Source: Takakia lepidozioides
Lineage: Eukaryota > Streptophyta > Takakiopsida > Takakiales > Takakiaceae
Reading direction: 5' to 3'
Assembly: GCA_030704615.1 (NCBI GenBank)
Contig: CM060732.1
Span: forward strand, 45,181,053-45,245,052
DNA length: 64,000 nucleotides
The position numbers and the translations under genes are program-made. Of the stretch, positions 14,301-27,200 are shown piece after piece; positions within the stretch are counted from its first letter, which is position 1; the number at the start of each line of letters is the position of its first letter. The notes under the pieces were generated by a model, which was given only the letters and a program-made list of their open reading frames with translations, was not told the origin of the DNA and searched no databases.

Positions 14301-15781
14301 GGTTGGTGTCAGTAACTACTATGACCCATTGCTATTGCCTACTGTATTTTCCTTAAAACAAATGACACGAAAAGCAGCAAACTCTAACATACAAATATAT
14401 TTCATCCAGCTGTTGCAATACATTTAATCCAACACCAAAATTGCACATACTTCTTTTGTAAACTTGACACAAAAAGCAGCAAACTCTAACAAGCAAATAT
14501 CTTTCATCTTGTAGCTGCAGTAGATTTCTTGCAACACCAAAATCGATGTATTCCATCAAGAAAGAGAAAGAAGACTCTGGCCACGGTGTAACGAAGAGCC
14601 AGTTCGCCTTGCAGCTGCAGCCCTCTTTCCGGGGTGGGCTCTATAAAAGGAGAAAACAAATAGTGCCAGTGAGTACCGGAGGTACCTAGGGTATACAAGT
14701 CATCCAACGACAATCGTCACGTGAAAAGTTGGTCCTGTGACAAGTAGGGTGGAGAAACCATTGTGTACTCTTTGCCTAAAGGGCAAGACCAACAAAGGTT
14801 GACCATAAATTTGGTCTATCAATCTTTAAAGAGCGGCTAAAACAAATGTGGTCTCTCTCTCATCACATTTATTAGTGCTCTCAATGGTATGGTATAAGTT
14901 GACATACCATCCAACTAATTATGATACATAGAACAAAAATCTCAATTCACTAATTATTTGTTCTCAAATTGTTTGTCAATTCAAAAGGAGTTGTATGTTG
15001 CTCGGACATCCAATTATCGATAACCAGATTCAATTCTTATTGTTTTGAAAAGAGGGGAAGTATCCCTCAGAAAATTTATTAAAAGGAAAAAAAATTAAAC
15101 CCCAAGGGCCATGTGAGCTTGGCTTGCTGCTCCCAAGCTGCCAGTTAAATCCCCTGCTGCACTGGGAGGGTGGGGAGCGCTCCCCAGAATTAATTGAAAC
15201 ACTCCTAAGATAATGCACTTAATGCCACCTCATACAATTCCATTGTTTTCCATGGTCACTTGTTCATCCATTGTTTTTCATCACTTTTTATACAACCAAG
15301 GTGTTACTTGGGGATGGTTTTGGCAGTGATGCCTCGTCTCCTCCAACAAAGAAAGGGGTTACTCGAAATGATGGGGACCACATTGAGCATATGTGTTTAA
15401 AAACTGTCCACAGGCTACAACAAGATTGCTTTCCAAATGGAACTCTTCGTCATCATCAGGTGGGTGTACCATATGGTCTCCCTCTACTGGGTGGCAACCT
15501 CACAATACGACGACAGCTTCCTACTGAGGAACCATCCCCACAGGGTACCAGGTACAATTGTCTGCTTTCTTTCATTCTCTTTTGGCCCACAGCTGACCCA
15601 GCTGGGTTATGCTGTCATGCTGTACAGAAACTTGATAACGTTTGAGTCTGAAAACTGGACTCTCTGCACATATTCGAAAGCTGAATCAACCAGTTCCTCA
15701 GATGCATACCAATTGTATATAACCTATCTTAGCATTGCTGGCAGGGAACTTGGGAAAGTTTGATTTTCAGGATAGCTGCTG
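11301..15781. other. AT-rich intergenic stretch
   Basis: No supported genes. It contains the tandem duplication at 14,365-14,548 and one copy of the GAGCC...GGGCTC dispersed repeat (14,585-14,650). Otherwise nothing recognisable. Confidence 0.4.
14365..14548. repeat. ~102-bp direct tandem duplication
   Basis: Two copies share AAAAGCAGCAAACTCTAAC and CAACACCAAAAT at matching spacing (from about 14,368 and 14,470). Confidence 0.6.
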
Positions 15782-18700
15782 TCAATCATCTTGTATGGCT
15801 GAGAGAAGGGGTGCATTGCTAGGAATTTTGAGCACAAGCTTACTAAAATCCCAACCCTGCTCCTGCAGCTCATCTAGAAATGCATCAAAGCATTGCTCCA
15901 TTGTGTGCACGCTTTTACTCAATTCCCGTCTTTGGTCCTTGAAGTTGTAATTACTTGTGGCCTCAAAGGATGCTACAAGACCACTCTTACCAGCACCCCT
16001 TACTGGTTCTGACCTAGCTCGAGTATCCTGTCGCAACAGCCAGCATGCTTGCCATAGACCCCGCATCAGGGTTGTGCTGGTTGCTCCTTCCTGCAGACAC
16101 AACAAGGGTCCAAAATGCTACAAGATTGAACAAATTTCGTGTCCAGGCACTATTGAAGGAAGCAGCTGTCAAACAATACCAATTCCTCCAGGATAAAAAG
16201 GAGGCTGTACCAACCAGCAATTCATGGAAAGGGAAGTACCAGAAACACCAGATGCCCATATTCATGAAGCAACTCAGTCATTAAACTGAAAGGTTAACAC
16301 CCACTAACAGCAGAAAGTTTCATGGCAATCAATACCAGATGCATGGACTTCCAAACAAGAGGGAGCATATGAGACCTTGAAGAGGATGCGAGCTTCTAAA
16401 CTATGAAGAACAGTTGGATGCAAAACCAGTAGGTAGTTCTCCACCTGATACAGGTCCAATAACTCCTCCACCTGACACAAATTAGCATATCGTATTAGCT
16501 CACAGAGCTACCCAAACCCCATTCTCATTGTAACTAAAATGATAGCATATGAAGCATTCTTTTTTCACACAATACAACGTGTTCTTATTTTCAAGAAAGG
16601 AAGATACTATATGCACCATACCACATACTGGGGATCTCAAGGCAGAACAATGAAGTGGAGAGCTCCGTATCAGGGGTTACTATCATTATTTATTCTTAAG
16701 AATCAGGAGGGTCCTTAGTTTTCTCACCTCAAGTGCTGAAGGTTGGGGTCCAAGTAGGTCCTGCAGAGAGCAACCAAGATGAACACGAGGCCACATCAAG
16801 GGCCGGGGCACCAAGAGTTGTTCTGTAAAATTGCATTCCTCACACCCTGCCACAGCAACCCAGATCTCTAGCCTCATAAGAAGCTGTTATCATTCAAGGT
16901 TTGTATTGCAAATGGCTTGTATGTTATGAGTATGCAAAAGAAATTTGCTTGTGATGCTCCTAAGTGCAGGTGTATACGAAACTTCGTGTACCCATGTAGA
17001 CTCCTCACTAGTGACATAATTTTAGCAGCCAGCCTCAACCTTGTGCAACCACGTTCCTTTTAGGCTACAAAACCCTGGCCTGATGGCAGGATGCAATAAC
17101 ATTTTGTTCACAGTTCAGACACGGGTTTGGGATAGATAGGCTTACCTGGAACTGGAAGACCTGCAATATGTGCCTCAATTAAAATGACAGCTCGCTTATA
17201 ATTAATCTGCAAAGGTTCACACATTGCATGGTTTTACCTTTCCACCAGAAGTGATGGGATGCAATTTGATTACAAGCTGACACATGCTCAATAGTGTTTT
17301 CATTTCACAGAGCATGACTTCAAGCCCTCTAAATCTGAATGCTTTCGAATGAACTTCCAATTAGCACAGAAGACGGTCTGCAGCTCTTACCTTCTACAAA
17401 CACACCAAAGAGATCAAGAGCCAGGATTAAACTCCGAAACTAGGGTGATCAAATGACGGGCCACATACTGTAGGAAAGCGCAGAATTGCAAGTGATTGAT
17501 AACGGAGCCACAGGTGCAGCAATCTGATGAATGCCCACGTTGTCACTAGCTCCCAGTAAGATGTTGATATCCCTGGGGAACCCTGCATGTAATTGGCTAT
17601 CAGACTTTCAGTACCAATCCATTTATTAGTTTCCCATTGCAGTGAGGTCACGTGCCAGCACGAGCCACTTACGACTCCATTGCATCAACAAAGAAAGAAA
17701 CGAAGAAACTTAACAGTGAGAGAGTCTCAAAACTCACAAGGAGCAGCACACCCAGTCCAAGACCGACGAGTTGAGCAGCAACACCCCAGACCTCCTCCTG
17801 CGGGAATGTATGAAGATGAATGTACATGGCCAATAAATAATGTGGATTAAACTAAACAACGGACTTCAAATTTCGTCTGATGGATTTTGTCTTGATAGCT
17901 CATAGAAGCCACAGGTTTGGAAACCGAATGTAGACAAAGAGGACCTCCTCATAGGCTTTCCTGTGGCTGATTAATGACTCTCTGGCCACTTCACTGTATA
18001 AAGATATCCAGAATGCATGGTGGAGAGTTCGTCATTTTATTTTGAACAATGTTTTACCTTGGCAGCAACATCTCCCACATTTTCTGCTACTGCAAAATGA
18101 TTCTGAATCACCCGGAAAGAGGGGTCCTTAAGACCCTTTGCTATTGCCTGCATGCCAGGTTCACAGAGATCAACCAATGCATTTAATGACAGCTAGACTA
18201 AATGTGAAGAAGTACACATCAAGTTTATGAAACTATTAGTGCTCTGCAATGATATGCCCAATTGGTGTGGAGGTGGACGCTCGAGGAGTGTCCTGTGGGC
18301 AAGAGATCCCTTGTGCTTTCGTGACAAACACTACTCTTTTTGAGCCCATTCCCTCTATGCAGACTACTCACCGCTTCTGAGAAACCTTGACTCGACTTCG
18401 CATGTCATGCATCTTGTAACACTTATGTCCCTACTTGGCCAACAAGGGACACCCATACCATCACAATACAGTGGATGAACTCTTTTTCATAGATTGAAAC
18501 ACCGTAACAAGATGCCTCAGAGAAAAGGGGAGGCAAGACCACCGTGTTTTGCTTGCCTTGGCGAGATTTCCTAACGATGCCAACAGCAGGAAATTCCCAG
18601 GGGCAAGTGGGGTACTGAGCTCAAATATACTGCACATACACCGAATATTTAGAACGTGCAAAAATGTCCAGCAGAAGTATGACCCACCTACTGAGAAGAG

Positions 18701-21700
18701 TGTGCAGTTTCCAAAGTGCAAGGGAGCTTACCTGCACAAGGCACTTCATAAAGTTTCTTCATTCTTTTCTTTCAATTCATCAGGTGCGCAGTTGTACTGG
18801 GAAAAGCTATACCCACAAAAAATGAGTAATTACTCCCCTGTCTAAATGTTCGTTCACTTGCTACATCATTCAAGGATTTTCAGAGTTCTAGGGGTAGCAG
18901 GATCTGCTTGGTTGTTGACAGGTTGCATAATTGTACTCATAAGACGTTGTTTGCTGTAGCCTTGTGGCCATAGACCCCACGTCCAATTTGGGCGGAACAA
19001 ACCCCTAAATAGATACTATCTTTGTGAGGGGCTCACTCCGGTAGTGCGAGTTACCTTGATAGAGACAATTCCAGGGCTTTACGCTCAGCCTCAAGATTTT
19101 GAAAGTTGGTGAACAGAGGTGCAGGGACAATGTTCTTGATGGTCTTGAAGAGGGTCACTCTCTGGTGAGAATATCCCAGATACTGTATCAGAAAATGGAT
19201 ATTGTCTTCAGGCTGCCCGCACTTCGGGCAATTACAATCTCCTCTTCCTCTCTGCATCTGTTATTGTTCAAAGGTAGGCTTCCCACCCTGAGTTTAAATT
19301 TCAGACTAGTGCAGGTAGGCCCTTGGGATCATCCTCAAGGTCCTCGCCGAGACTGGAAACAAGTTCAGGGAAGTATTATGCCTAACTTCATTTTATCGGA
19401 CAGTCTTTGGGAATCAGACATGGCTTTGGATGCAACCCACTCCAGGTCAGCTTCATCTAGTAGGGTCAATTCTTCTGGACTAATATTCAGATATTTGAAA
19501 ATCTCTTCTACCCCTTTCCGCCAAGACTTAGCCTGTTTAACGACGATTATCTTAGGGCATCTGGTATTAGACATCTGATTTAACTGACCCCACCATCTGA
19601 CCTTGAATTCATCACATCGAGAGCTTAAGGGAGGTATGCCAAACTCCCCTGAACAGCCACATTAGCTGTTCTCTGACAGGTTGCATAAGTAAGATCTGGA
19701 TTGTAAAGATTATATTCAAGATAGGAACAAGAACCTCCGGAGACATAATGCACCAAGTAGAGAACACTACTGCCGCACCCATTCTACCGCAATTAGATAC
19801 TGCAAGTAACATTCAAAGAAACGAACTGCTGGCACTGTTGACGAATTGAAAAAACAAATGAACCGTCAGGGTTAAACCTGCCAGCACTGCCAATAAAGTC
19901 GGCGTACATTCGCCATTGCTTGGGATCCTCATCAAAGAGGCTCCCAAACCGACCACCTGGCAACCACAAAAAAAAGCAATTTACCAAGAAAGTTGTGAAA
20001 GTTGTGAGGGGTCAACCTGCTGACATTGTTAATAAAGCTGGCGTACATTCGCCATTGCTTGGGATCCTCATCAAAAAGGCTCCCAAACCAACCACCTGGC
20101 AACCACAAGCCCATTCAAAAGGCCACAACAGTAGCCTGAACCAGCAGCATGGCACTTTCAGGCATAGATTTAACAAGCGTCCATGCAGCACCTTACAGGA
20201 GACCTGCAATGTCTAAGCAATAATAGCATGAAAACAACAAGGACATCGGGAGAAAGGTACCGATGAAAAGCCGGCCCACCGCCCCCAGGCCGTCCTTGGT
20301 CACCCACCTTGGAAACAGAAACCCACACAGTTAATCACACTCAATCCCTTCACCAATCAAGACCCAAAAGCAGGATATCAGTATTTAACAGCCTCACCCA
20401 TGATCACAGAAAGATGTGACCTGGTGGCAAGCTCTAAGGTCTTGAACGTGGTTCACGGACAAGAGACTCACTTGATAGACGCAGCAGCAGCTGCGGCTGA
20501 TCCACCACCTCCGCCTATGCCCACTGCCTGGTCTCAATCAGAGAACAGTAAGGCAAAACAGGTTGAGAGTAGCTACACCTTTACAATCAGGCTAGCTGAG
20601 GATGCCTAGCAAGCTTGTTCATACTCGTTAATATCATTTTCAACAGATGACCCCTGGTTGAGTGCAACCTGGCACCATCTGCCCACACTCGGCCTGGTCT
20701 GTACACTGCTTATCATGCACACATTTGCTACAATGGTAACAGTCTCTTACCAACTTTACAACGTGCATTCTATTACTTCGAAATGCAGCTGAAAGACAAA
20801 AATTAGGGACATACGACGAGGGGAGAAGAAATGAGGGCATGTGCACACCTTGAGGAGGCTGGAAGTGACAAGAGTACTGCAGATCCAGCCAGTCACATTG
20901 GTGGGTAATTGCCACAGCATGTATGACAGGTAATCACTGGATACTGAATCTGCCACCCACGCGTCGAATTTGCAGAACAAGAGATCAAAAGTGGAGTTGA
21001 GTACTTAGAAAAGGTGGACCTCACAAGAATTTTTTTGGCTAGTCAATTACGTCATGCCAATTCTCCCTCCACAACACACAGTAAAGATCTACTAGTCTTG
21101 GAGTCACTTCACAAGTAATTGAAGAATGACAACTGTCCATTACAAGAGTATATGCACAGTTGTGTCACCTACATGGTGTTCGGTGTGATGTACGTGGCGT
21201 GATTGAAACACTACACATACATGAAAGTTGTCTGGGAGTCTTAAAAGCTTGCCTTAGAGCTGTCCAATGCAACAATCGGCAGCTTGACATGGAGCTATTG
21301 ACCCCTACCTTCAGGGAAGGACTGAGGATTCTGAACAGACCACTATCCCTTGGCAGTATTTCTCCTGGAACAGTTCTGCTGGAACCACTGAACTGAAGTT
21401 CACATTTAGAATTCGAATGAAAGCCAGGTGTAAGAAATCTACTTTTGAAGTCATCTTGGCAAATTTCATGGGAAGTTAGCGAAAGCACAGCGAATGAAAG
21501 CAGTCCCCAGAAGAATATAGAACAGAGCAAGTAAAAGAACTGCTTGAAACAATGCACCTCCAATCATGAGCTAAAACTGATTGTACCTGGGAATCCAGAA
21601 GGTAAAAAGAAATCACGAAGAAACTGAGGCAGACGAATTGGCACCCCCAACCTTTCCTGTTGGTTCGCAGCGAGCTTGAGCTCATCACTTGTGTTTCCTC

Positions 21701-23577
21701 CCTCCTCGTCAACCTCCACACAAAGAAGCCCAGACTGGTCATCCACTCGGTATCTGAAAGGCAACATCCACACTTCCCAGAGGGTCTCATTCAGAATAGT
21801 AATGTATTATAAAACATCCAGTGTTTGCTGTCTTCGCCACCATCAGGCCCACAGATCGGCCATGTGAGTTCCCTTTATCAAAATGTGATGACTTACTGTA
21901 TGGAGGTAGGCAATCTACTCTTATTTGAGCTTCAGCCTAGTTCTCAATTTGAGAGGTTTTTCTAGTCAGTTCTTGATCTGCATTGTCCAAAACAGAGTAT
22001 GCAGAAGCTCAGAGTTGATATTGCAAGCCTTCAGCTTGTTTGTTTTTGAGTAACATTTCCTGTGTGACCTTACTTGGCCCCACTCTCCTGCTAAAGGTGA
22101 AGAGATAACATCTGCAGGGGGTTTCAGGGCCCCATGGGACAACGTGAGAAATGAAATGATACTTTATAATGTCTGCGGGAAGCTCTTAGAGCTTATGGGA
22201 CGAGAGGAAGCATGAAACAAGAAAGAGAGAAGGGTCCGTCACAAGCAGCCCAAAAACAACTCTGCTCAAGGGATCGTCTCAGAGTCTACACCTCATGCAG
22301 ACATGGTGCTGGCATTTCTAACTTGGGTTGCTGTATGTGCAGACACCTTGATTCCTTTCTCAATTTTGTATTACAAAGTGTTGATCCAATGAAAGGGTTA
22401 ACCATTGGCAAAGATAGACGAGTGTGAGTTCCTGGTACAGCCCAAATGCTGCATTTGACATTCTTGGTCTGACTACCTTCCATGCACGAGACATTTGCCT
22501 AGAGGACTTTATATGAGGAAAACAATTGCACAGTAGATTGTGTTGGACTGGCCAAGCAATGACACTGCAGGGGAGCCAAAGAAAATCCAAAGGTGGATTT
22601 CTATGAGGCCGATCTATCCATGTGGCACCCACTAGTGATAGAAAATCCAGGTGCAGCACAGGGCAACCTGCCAACTTCAAAAACATACGTCAGAAACTAA
22701 ATGTGAACTCATCTGGAAGACAGGTAGCCAGCTGGAAATCTGGTCATGCCATGTCATTGCAGAGTGAGACTTTAAGATTTTACCACATGTGGTTCGTGTT
22801 CCACCACCAAACCTCAATAACAACTAGCCCCCTGTATTCGAGAATCCCTTGTTAATAATCTGAAATGTGAAGGGACAATATTGTCGAAAGATCACGCAAG
22901 ATTCACTCACCGGCGCAGAAGCTGGCCACCACGTCGCTCTTGCAGTGATGGTTGTGCTCGACGGTTTTTTTCTGTCCATAACCTGCAAGTTCTTCAAGGT
23001 CTTAGCCTTGAAAAGACTTCACAGAATATATGCATATTCAGAACGGGCCCCCTAGTATTTCTCGGACAAGTCCACTGACTGCCATGCTTCTGCAAATTTC
23101 AGACGACTGCTATTCAGGCAGCAATCACTGTCAATCCTCAACAATTTCCAGCCACCCAACGTACATGTGGAGAGGAAATTTAAATAACACCGAAATTGCA
23201 AACCTTCTCTTGTTTCCTCCTTGACTCTTTGTGCTTATCTTTCGATGCTAGTAAAATTTATAAGCAGATTATGCTGACATTGGAAATGAATGCACTCCCC
23301 TTTGCCTTCCAAGAAACAAGACCAATTCAGAACTAGGATTACCTACACTGAACACTTACAGTTCTTGAATGCTACTGCTGTTGCCTGGACCTGAATCGCC
23401 AGAATCTGCAGCCACTGCCGTTTCCCTATGCTTCACTATCTTTCTTTGTCTGCTTCTTTTCACCAACCATTTGTCTTCCACTTGAGTTACAACCAAATGC
23501 GATGGTACGGATGGACGAGGAAAGACGGCTAAATGCGACCATGCCTGAGAGCACGGAAGTGCAGCTACCAGGACCAT
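15782..23577 (-). CDS. RUS family (DUF647) protein, RUS4/RUS5-like
   Basis: Exons (right to left): 23360-23577 (ATG 23577, provisional), 22911-22982 (provisional), 21587-21785, 20849-20949, 20472-20527, 20261-20307, then 20017-20095 or 19878-19956, 18557-18629, 18058-18147, 17738-17797, 17469-17582, 17146-17206, 16728-16846, 16376-16471, 15782-16090 (stop). From 21,785 onward the phases close. Family blocks in order: LRDFFLPSGFPG, DYLSYMLWQLPTNVTGWIC, WVTKDGLGAVGRLFIG, GRFGSLFDEDPKQWRMY, LLLASLGNLAKAIAKGLKDP, FRVIQNHF, RLLHLWLRYQSLAIL, then a C-terminal LWQACWLL block. RUS proteins are plant proteins linked to UV-B sensing, auxin transport and vitamin B6 signalling; many are plastid-targeted. 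The 5' exons do not join in phase to 21785, so an exon is missing or misplaced there. The intron after 18557 starts GC (AAG|GCAAGC). Confidence 0.9.
18930..19812 (-). mobile_element. LINE remnant in a RUS intron
   Basis: Minus-strand fragments encode the C-terminal part of a non-LTR retrotransposon: KVRWWGQLNQM, then a block containing LTLLDEADLEWVASKAMSDS, then the zinc-knuckle-like CPKCGQPEDNIHFLIQYLGY. The same order and motifs recur at 56.6-58.2 kb. Stops and frameshifts are present and the reverse transcriptase core is absent. It lies in the same orientation as the host gene. Confidence 0.75.
19878..20095 (-). other. Duplicated 79-nt exon pair in the RUS gene
   Basis: Exon copies 20017-20095 and 19878-19956 are both 79 nt, both preceded by TTGCCAG and followed by GT, and separated by only 60 bp. 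Both encode FGSLFDEDPKQWRMYA. The left copy then reads DFIGSAG as in the family; the right copy reads SFINNVS and has W for R before FGS. Using both would shift the frame and give a stop at the third codon of the next exon (TAT ATT TGA). Confidence 0.85.
22140..22210. repeat. Copy of the GAAATGAAATG dispersed repeat
   Basis: AGAAATGAAATGATACTTTATAATGTC followed by AGAGCTTATGGGACGAGAGG matches the repeat pair at 2,345-2,441. Confidence 0.55.
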
Positions 23578-24209
23578 CACCGCTCTCGCTATCGGCACCC
23601 AATTTCCTTCTCCTCTATCCGTCAAAAATTTCTGTTTAGATTGGGTGAATCCTGCCAACCCAGAAACGTCTCCCAATCACAATTTTTCTTACGAGCGTCA
23701 CAAGCACGATTCCCAGCTGGGTGAGGCTCTTGAATATGAAAGTGAAGGTGGCTGTGCTGCCATAGCCAGGCTGCCGTTAAGTCCCTATAAACACTGAGGT
23801 GTATCGTACTTAGGAAATTCATCTTGATTATGCCATTCCTAATGTGCAGATGTTCCACACTACTGCAATATGGGAACACATATTTCGCGGATGGATGACA
23901 CACTTGCTAAAGTTGGCAGTTCAGAGTTTATTATAACTACCGTAATCGATTCCATAATCGGGACGTTCTTGTGATTGTTGAATATATTCTTGATGGTTGA
24001 CGTCAGTGCGCTTCAGGCATACAGACGCGACATCCAGATCGGTTCAAGTTATGTGGGTTTTGTTGTGAGAAGGGAAGAGGCAGACAAGATGCGGAATTTG
24101 GACGTGGGTAGTAGAAACTCTTGACATTTTAGGCAATGACTTGTTGGTGGGTTCCGAGGGGGAAAGACTCAGGGATAGAAACAGATTTGGACTTTTGATT
24201 TTGCCCGAG
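23578..24209. promoter_or_regulatory. Divergent promoter region RUS / CSA
   Basis: About 630 bp separate the proposed RUS start (minus) from the CSA start (plus). Both promoters and 5' UTRs must lie here unless upstream exons exist. A minus-strand open frame runs through 23,622-23,903 but resembles nothing known. Confidence 0.4.
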
Positions 24210-27200
24210 ATGTTGCGAGGACTGGGAGAAAGGGAAGTGGGGGCGACCAGACCGCGATCGCTGGCCAGTCGAGTACGATCAAGTCGAGTTCGGAACCTAG
24301 AGCTGGCTAGTCACAAGGAAATTGTAAGCGCTCACAACAGTGGCATCAACAGCCTTCAGGTATTTCTATGAGCCCATTGGAGGGGAGTGCCCCTTATACT
24401 TTCTCAGCTTTCTGTTCTTCTTTCTCGTCTAATCAGACTGGCGCCGCTGGGGTAGTCAAAAGGCAACAGCAAGCACAGTCTTTTGATACCCCTCTGTCTC
24501 ACCCTAGCCACATGTGTCCAATCTACGTTTGACAGAGCAAAATCAGCCGTGTTGGAATCCACATTGCGCTTTTAGTAGTCTATCATTATCAGTCTTAACA
24601 TATAGCTCAATCATCCTGAAAGTGAATTGTTGTGGGTCATGTGCGAGGGCTATGGCTTTTGAAGGCTCGGGTTCATACCCTGCTGCATAGACCCGCTACC
24701 AGCTCTGGGAGGATTAATATCTTTCAGGATCCCTGCCCCCAAGCTAAATCATAGCCAACGTTCACAGGTGCTGGAGTAATTATAAGGTTTTTGGAGGATT
24801 TTGGCTGGATACTAGACTAGCCTCTCCCGAAATTTGTGTGAAGAGTGGCTGGGTGCATCTGTCCCTGCGATTGTAAAATGAATACTCTAAACCAAATCAG
24901 AGGTAAACAATTGTTGCTCCATTTCATTGACCAGGAAACCTGGGCGAGGGTCTAACAGAATCAGAAGTTCACAAGAAAGTCTTCACTGAGAAGACAAGAT
25001 CACTGTGAGAGAGTGACGGGTTTTGAGAGATGTGGTTGTGCCTGTAAAGCTTGCAGAGACAGAGAGTGAGACACACATATAGGCTCATTGTGGCACTCTG
25101 ACACTAAACTATGGGCAGATTGATTGTACGGAAGCACGCTACTTATTGGCAGGAGCCTCGGATGGATCAGTTGGGGTGTATGATACGCAGCAAGCCAGCT
25201 CCTTTGACAGTAGCCTACAAACTGCCAAGCATGAGGCGCTTTTCACAGTTGACAAATCTGTGCCACGAGGGCACCTTTACTCTGTGTCCTCAGTTCAATG
25301 GTACCCTGTGGATACAGGACTCTTCGTCACAGGCTCATTCGACAAGAACATCAATCTTTGGGACACTAATACCCTTCAGGTACAACCCATCCATCTTTGG
25401 TTATGGCTAAATTTTCTTCAGTGATGTTGCAAGCCACGGCCCCAGCCCAAGCTTTGGGGTGGTTCTGTCTTCACCTTGGCAATGAAGGCTCTACACTAGC
25501 CTAGGCTCTTAAAAAAATTCTATTTCATCTATCATCAGCATGTTATGAGTACATCTGCCTTTCTCTTTTTCCTTCAGCCCTCCCCCACACCCCTTGAGGT
25601 TAGCTCTTCTGTTTAGCAGACTATGTCTGTCCAATGTATCTCGGCTGTGGTCCCAGGTGGAGCTACAGTTCAATATGCCAGGGAAGGTGTATGCAATTGC
25701 AATGTCTGCCATGGCAAGCACGCACATGCTGGTAGCCGCTGGAACAGAGGATGTGCGTGTACGCCTTTGTGACTTGGCATCTGGAGCTTTCACGCATACC
25801 TTGTCTGGACATCGAGGTGTGAAACCTTACTTTCTGTAATCAAATGATTGTTCCTTTGAGGTGCTATTTCTTACAATATCAAAAGCTTACATGTGATGGC
25901 TTGCAGATGGAGTGTGGGCAGTGCAATGGTCGGCAGAAAGTGAGTGGGTACTAGTCACAGGGGGCTGTGATGGTGCCATTCGATTCTGGGACATCCGGCG
26001 GGCAGGTTCCTACTTGGTGCTGGATCAGCATCGTTCACAATTTGGGCGGCGGCCTCTCATATCCAAAATTCAACCTCAAAGGCAGGAACCGGTAAGCTGC
26101 CCTCAGCAATGGATGGATGTAGCTGGATTAATTGTACTGCATTCTATGCTGAGGTGAGTTGTTTTCACTTGCTCTATAAACCTAGCAGAAATCTGGCTAT
26201 GTTATCTGTGTCAATCATACTTTGTTGAGCTCTTCTGGCAATATGACGAGTAAGCAGAGCAAGGGGGACAGGAGTAGCTGATTCTTTACAATGCATGCTA
26301 TCCACTATACAGTTCCGCAAAGCTGGTGGGCCTGGTTGTCATGTTGAGTTGTTGATGTCTAGAGGGGATACACATAACTTCCAACATGACATACTACAAG
26401 TGGTCTTGAAGCCTATGAGCCAAATGCCTGTCTCGTTATATCGATAACCAATTTGGGATTATCTGGTGCATTTTCTAAAGATCTGCACTGTCACATGGGC
26501 AGGACTGCTTACCATACCATACTAGTTGTGACACATTCAGTTGTATTTGCAATTGAAGATATGGGTGGTAGGTGTAAAGCTGAAAGGGTTGTTACTAAAA
26601 GGAGTTAAGGACAGTTATTTCCTCAGGACAGGCGACGGCTTCAACAAGTGGCAGTTTTGGGAGAGAACCACCAGGGCAGCAACAAGCAACTAAGCGGGTG
26701 AAGATAACCAAGCAGTCTTCGCCGTTAAGAAATGCCATTGCTAGGGACTCTGAAGCTCAGAGACAGCACCCAGGCATGGCAACAGCATTGGACCGAGCAA
26801 CTGCACATCATGGCTCCGTGACTGCGCTGCAAACCACAGATAATGGATTGTATCTCTTCAGTGCAGGTAAGGCTACCGAACATGCCTTTGTAACTTCAAT
26901 ATGAAATTCTCAGTGGGATATCACTTCTAGAGTGGTTTTTGTTGTCATTTGCTAATAATGTCAGTTAATATAGTTGATAATGAGCTCTTTATCACCATTG
27001 GTTGACCTAAGGTGCTATGGAATTTCATGTTAGAGTGCAGAAATTGCCATTGTAACACCTGTATAAATTACCTGTATTACAAATTTCTTGGAATTTGACG
27101 GAGAGGTGCAGGGACAGATTCAAGAGTTCGGTTATGGGATATTAAGTCAGGGTGCAACACCCTTGTAAATTACGAGGCAACGCGAATACGAGCTCATCAG

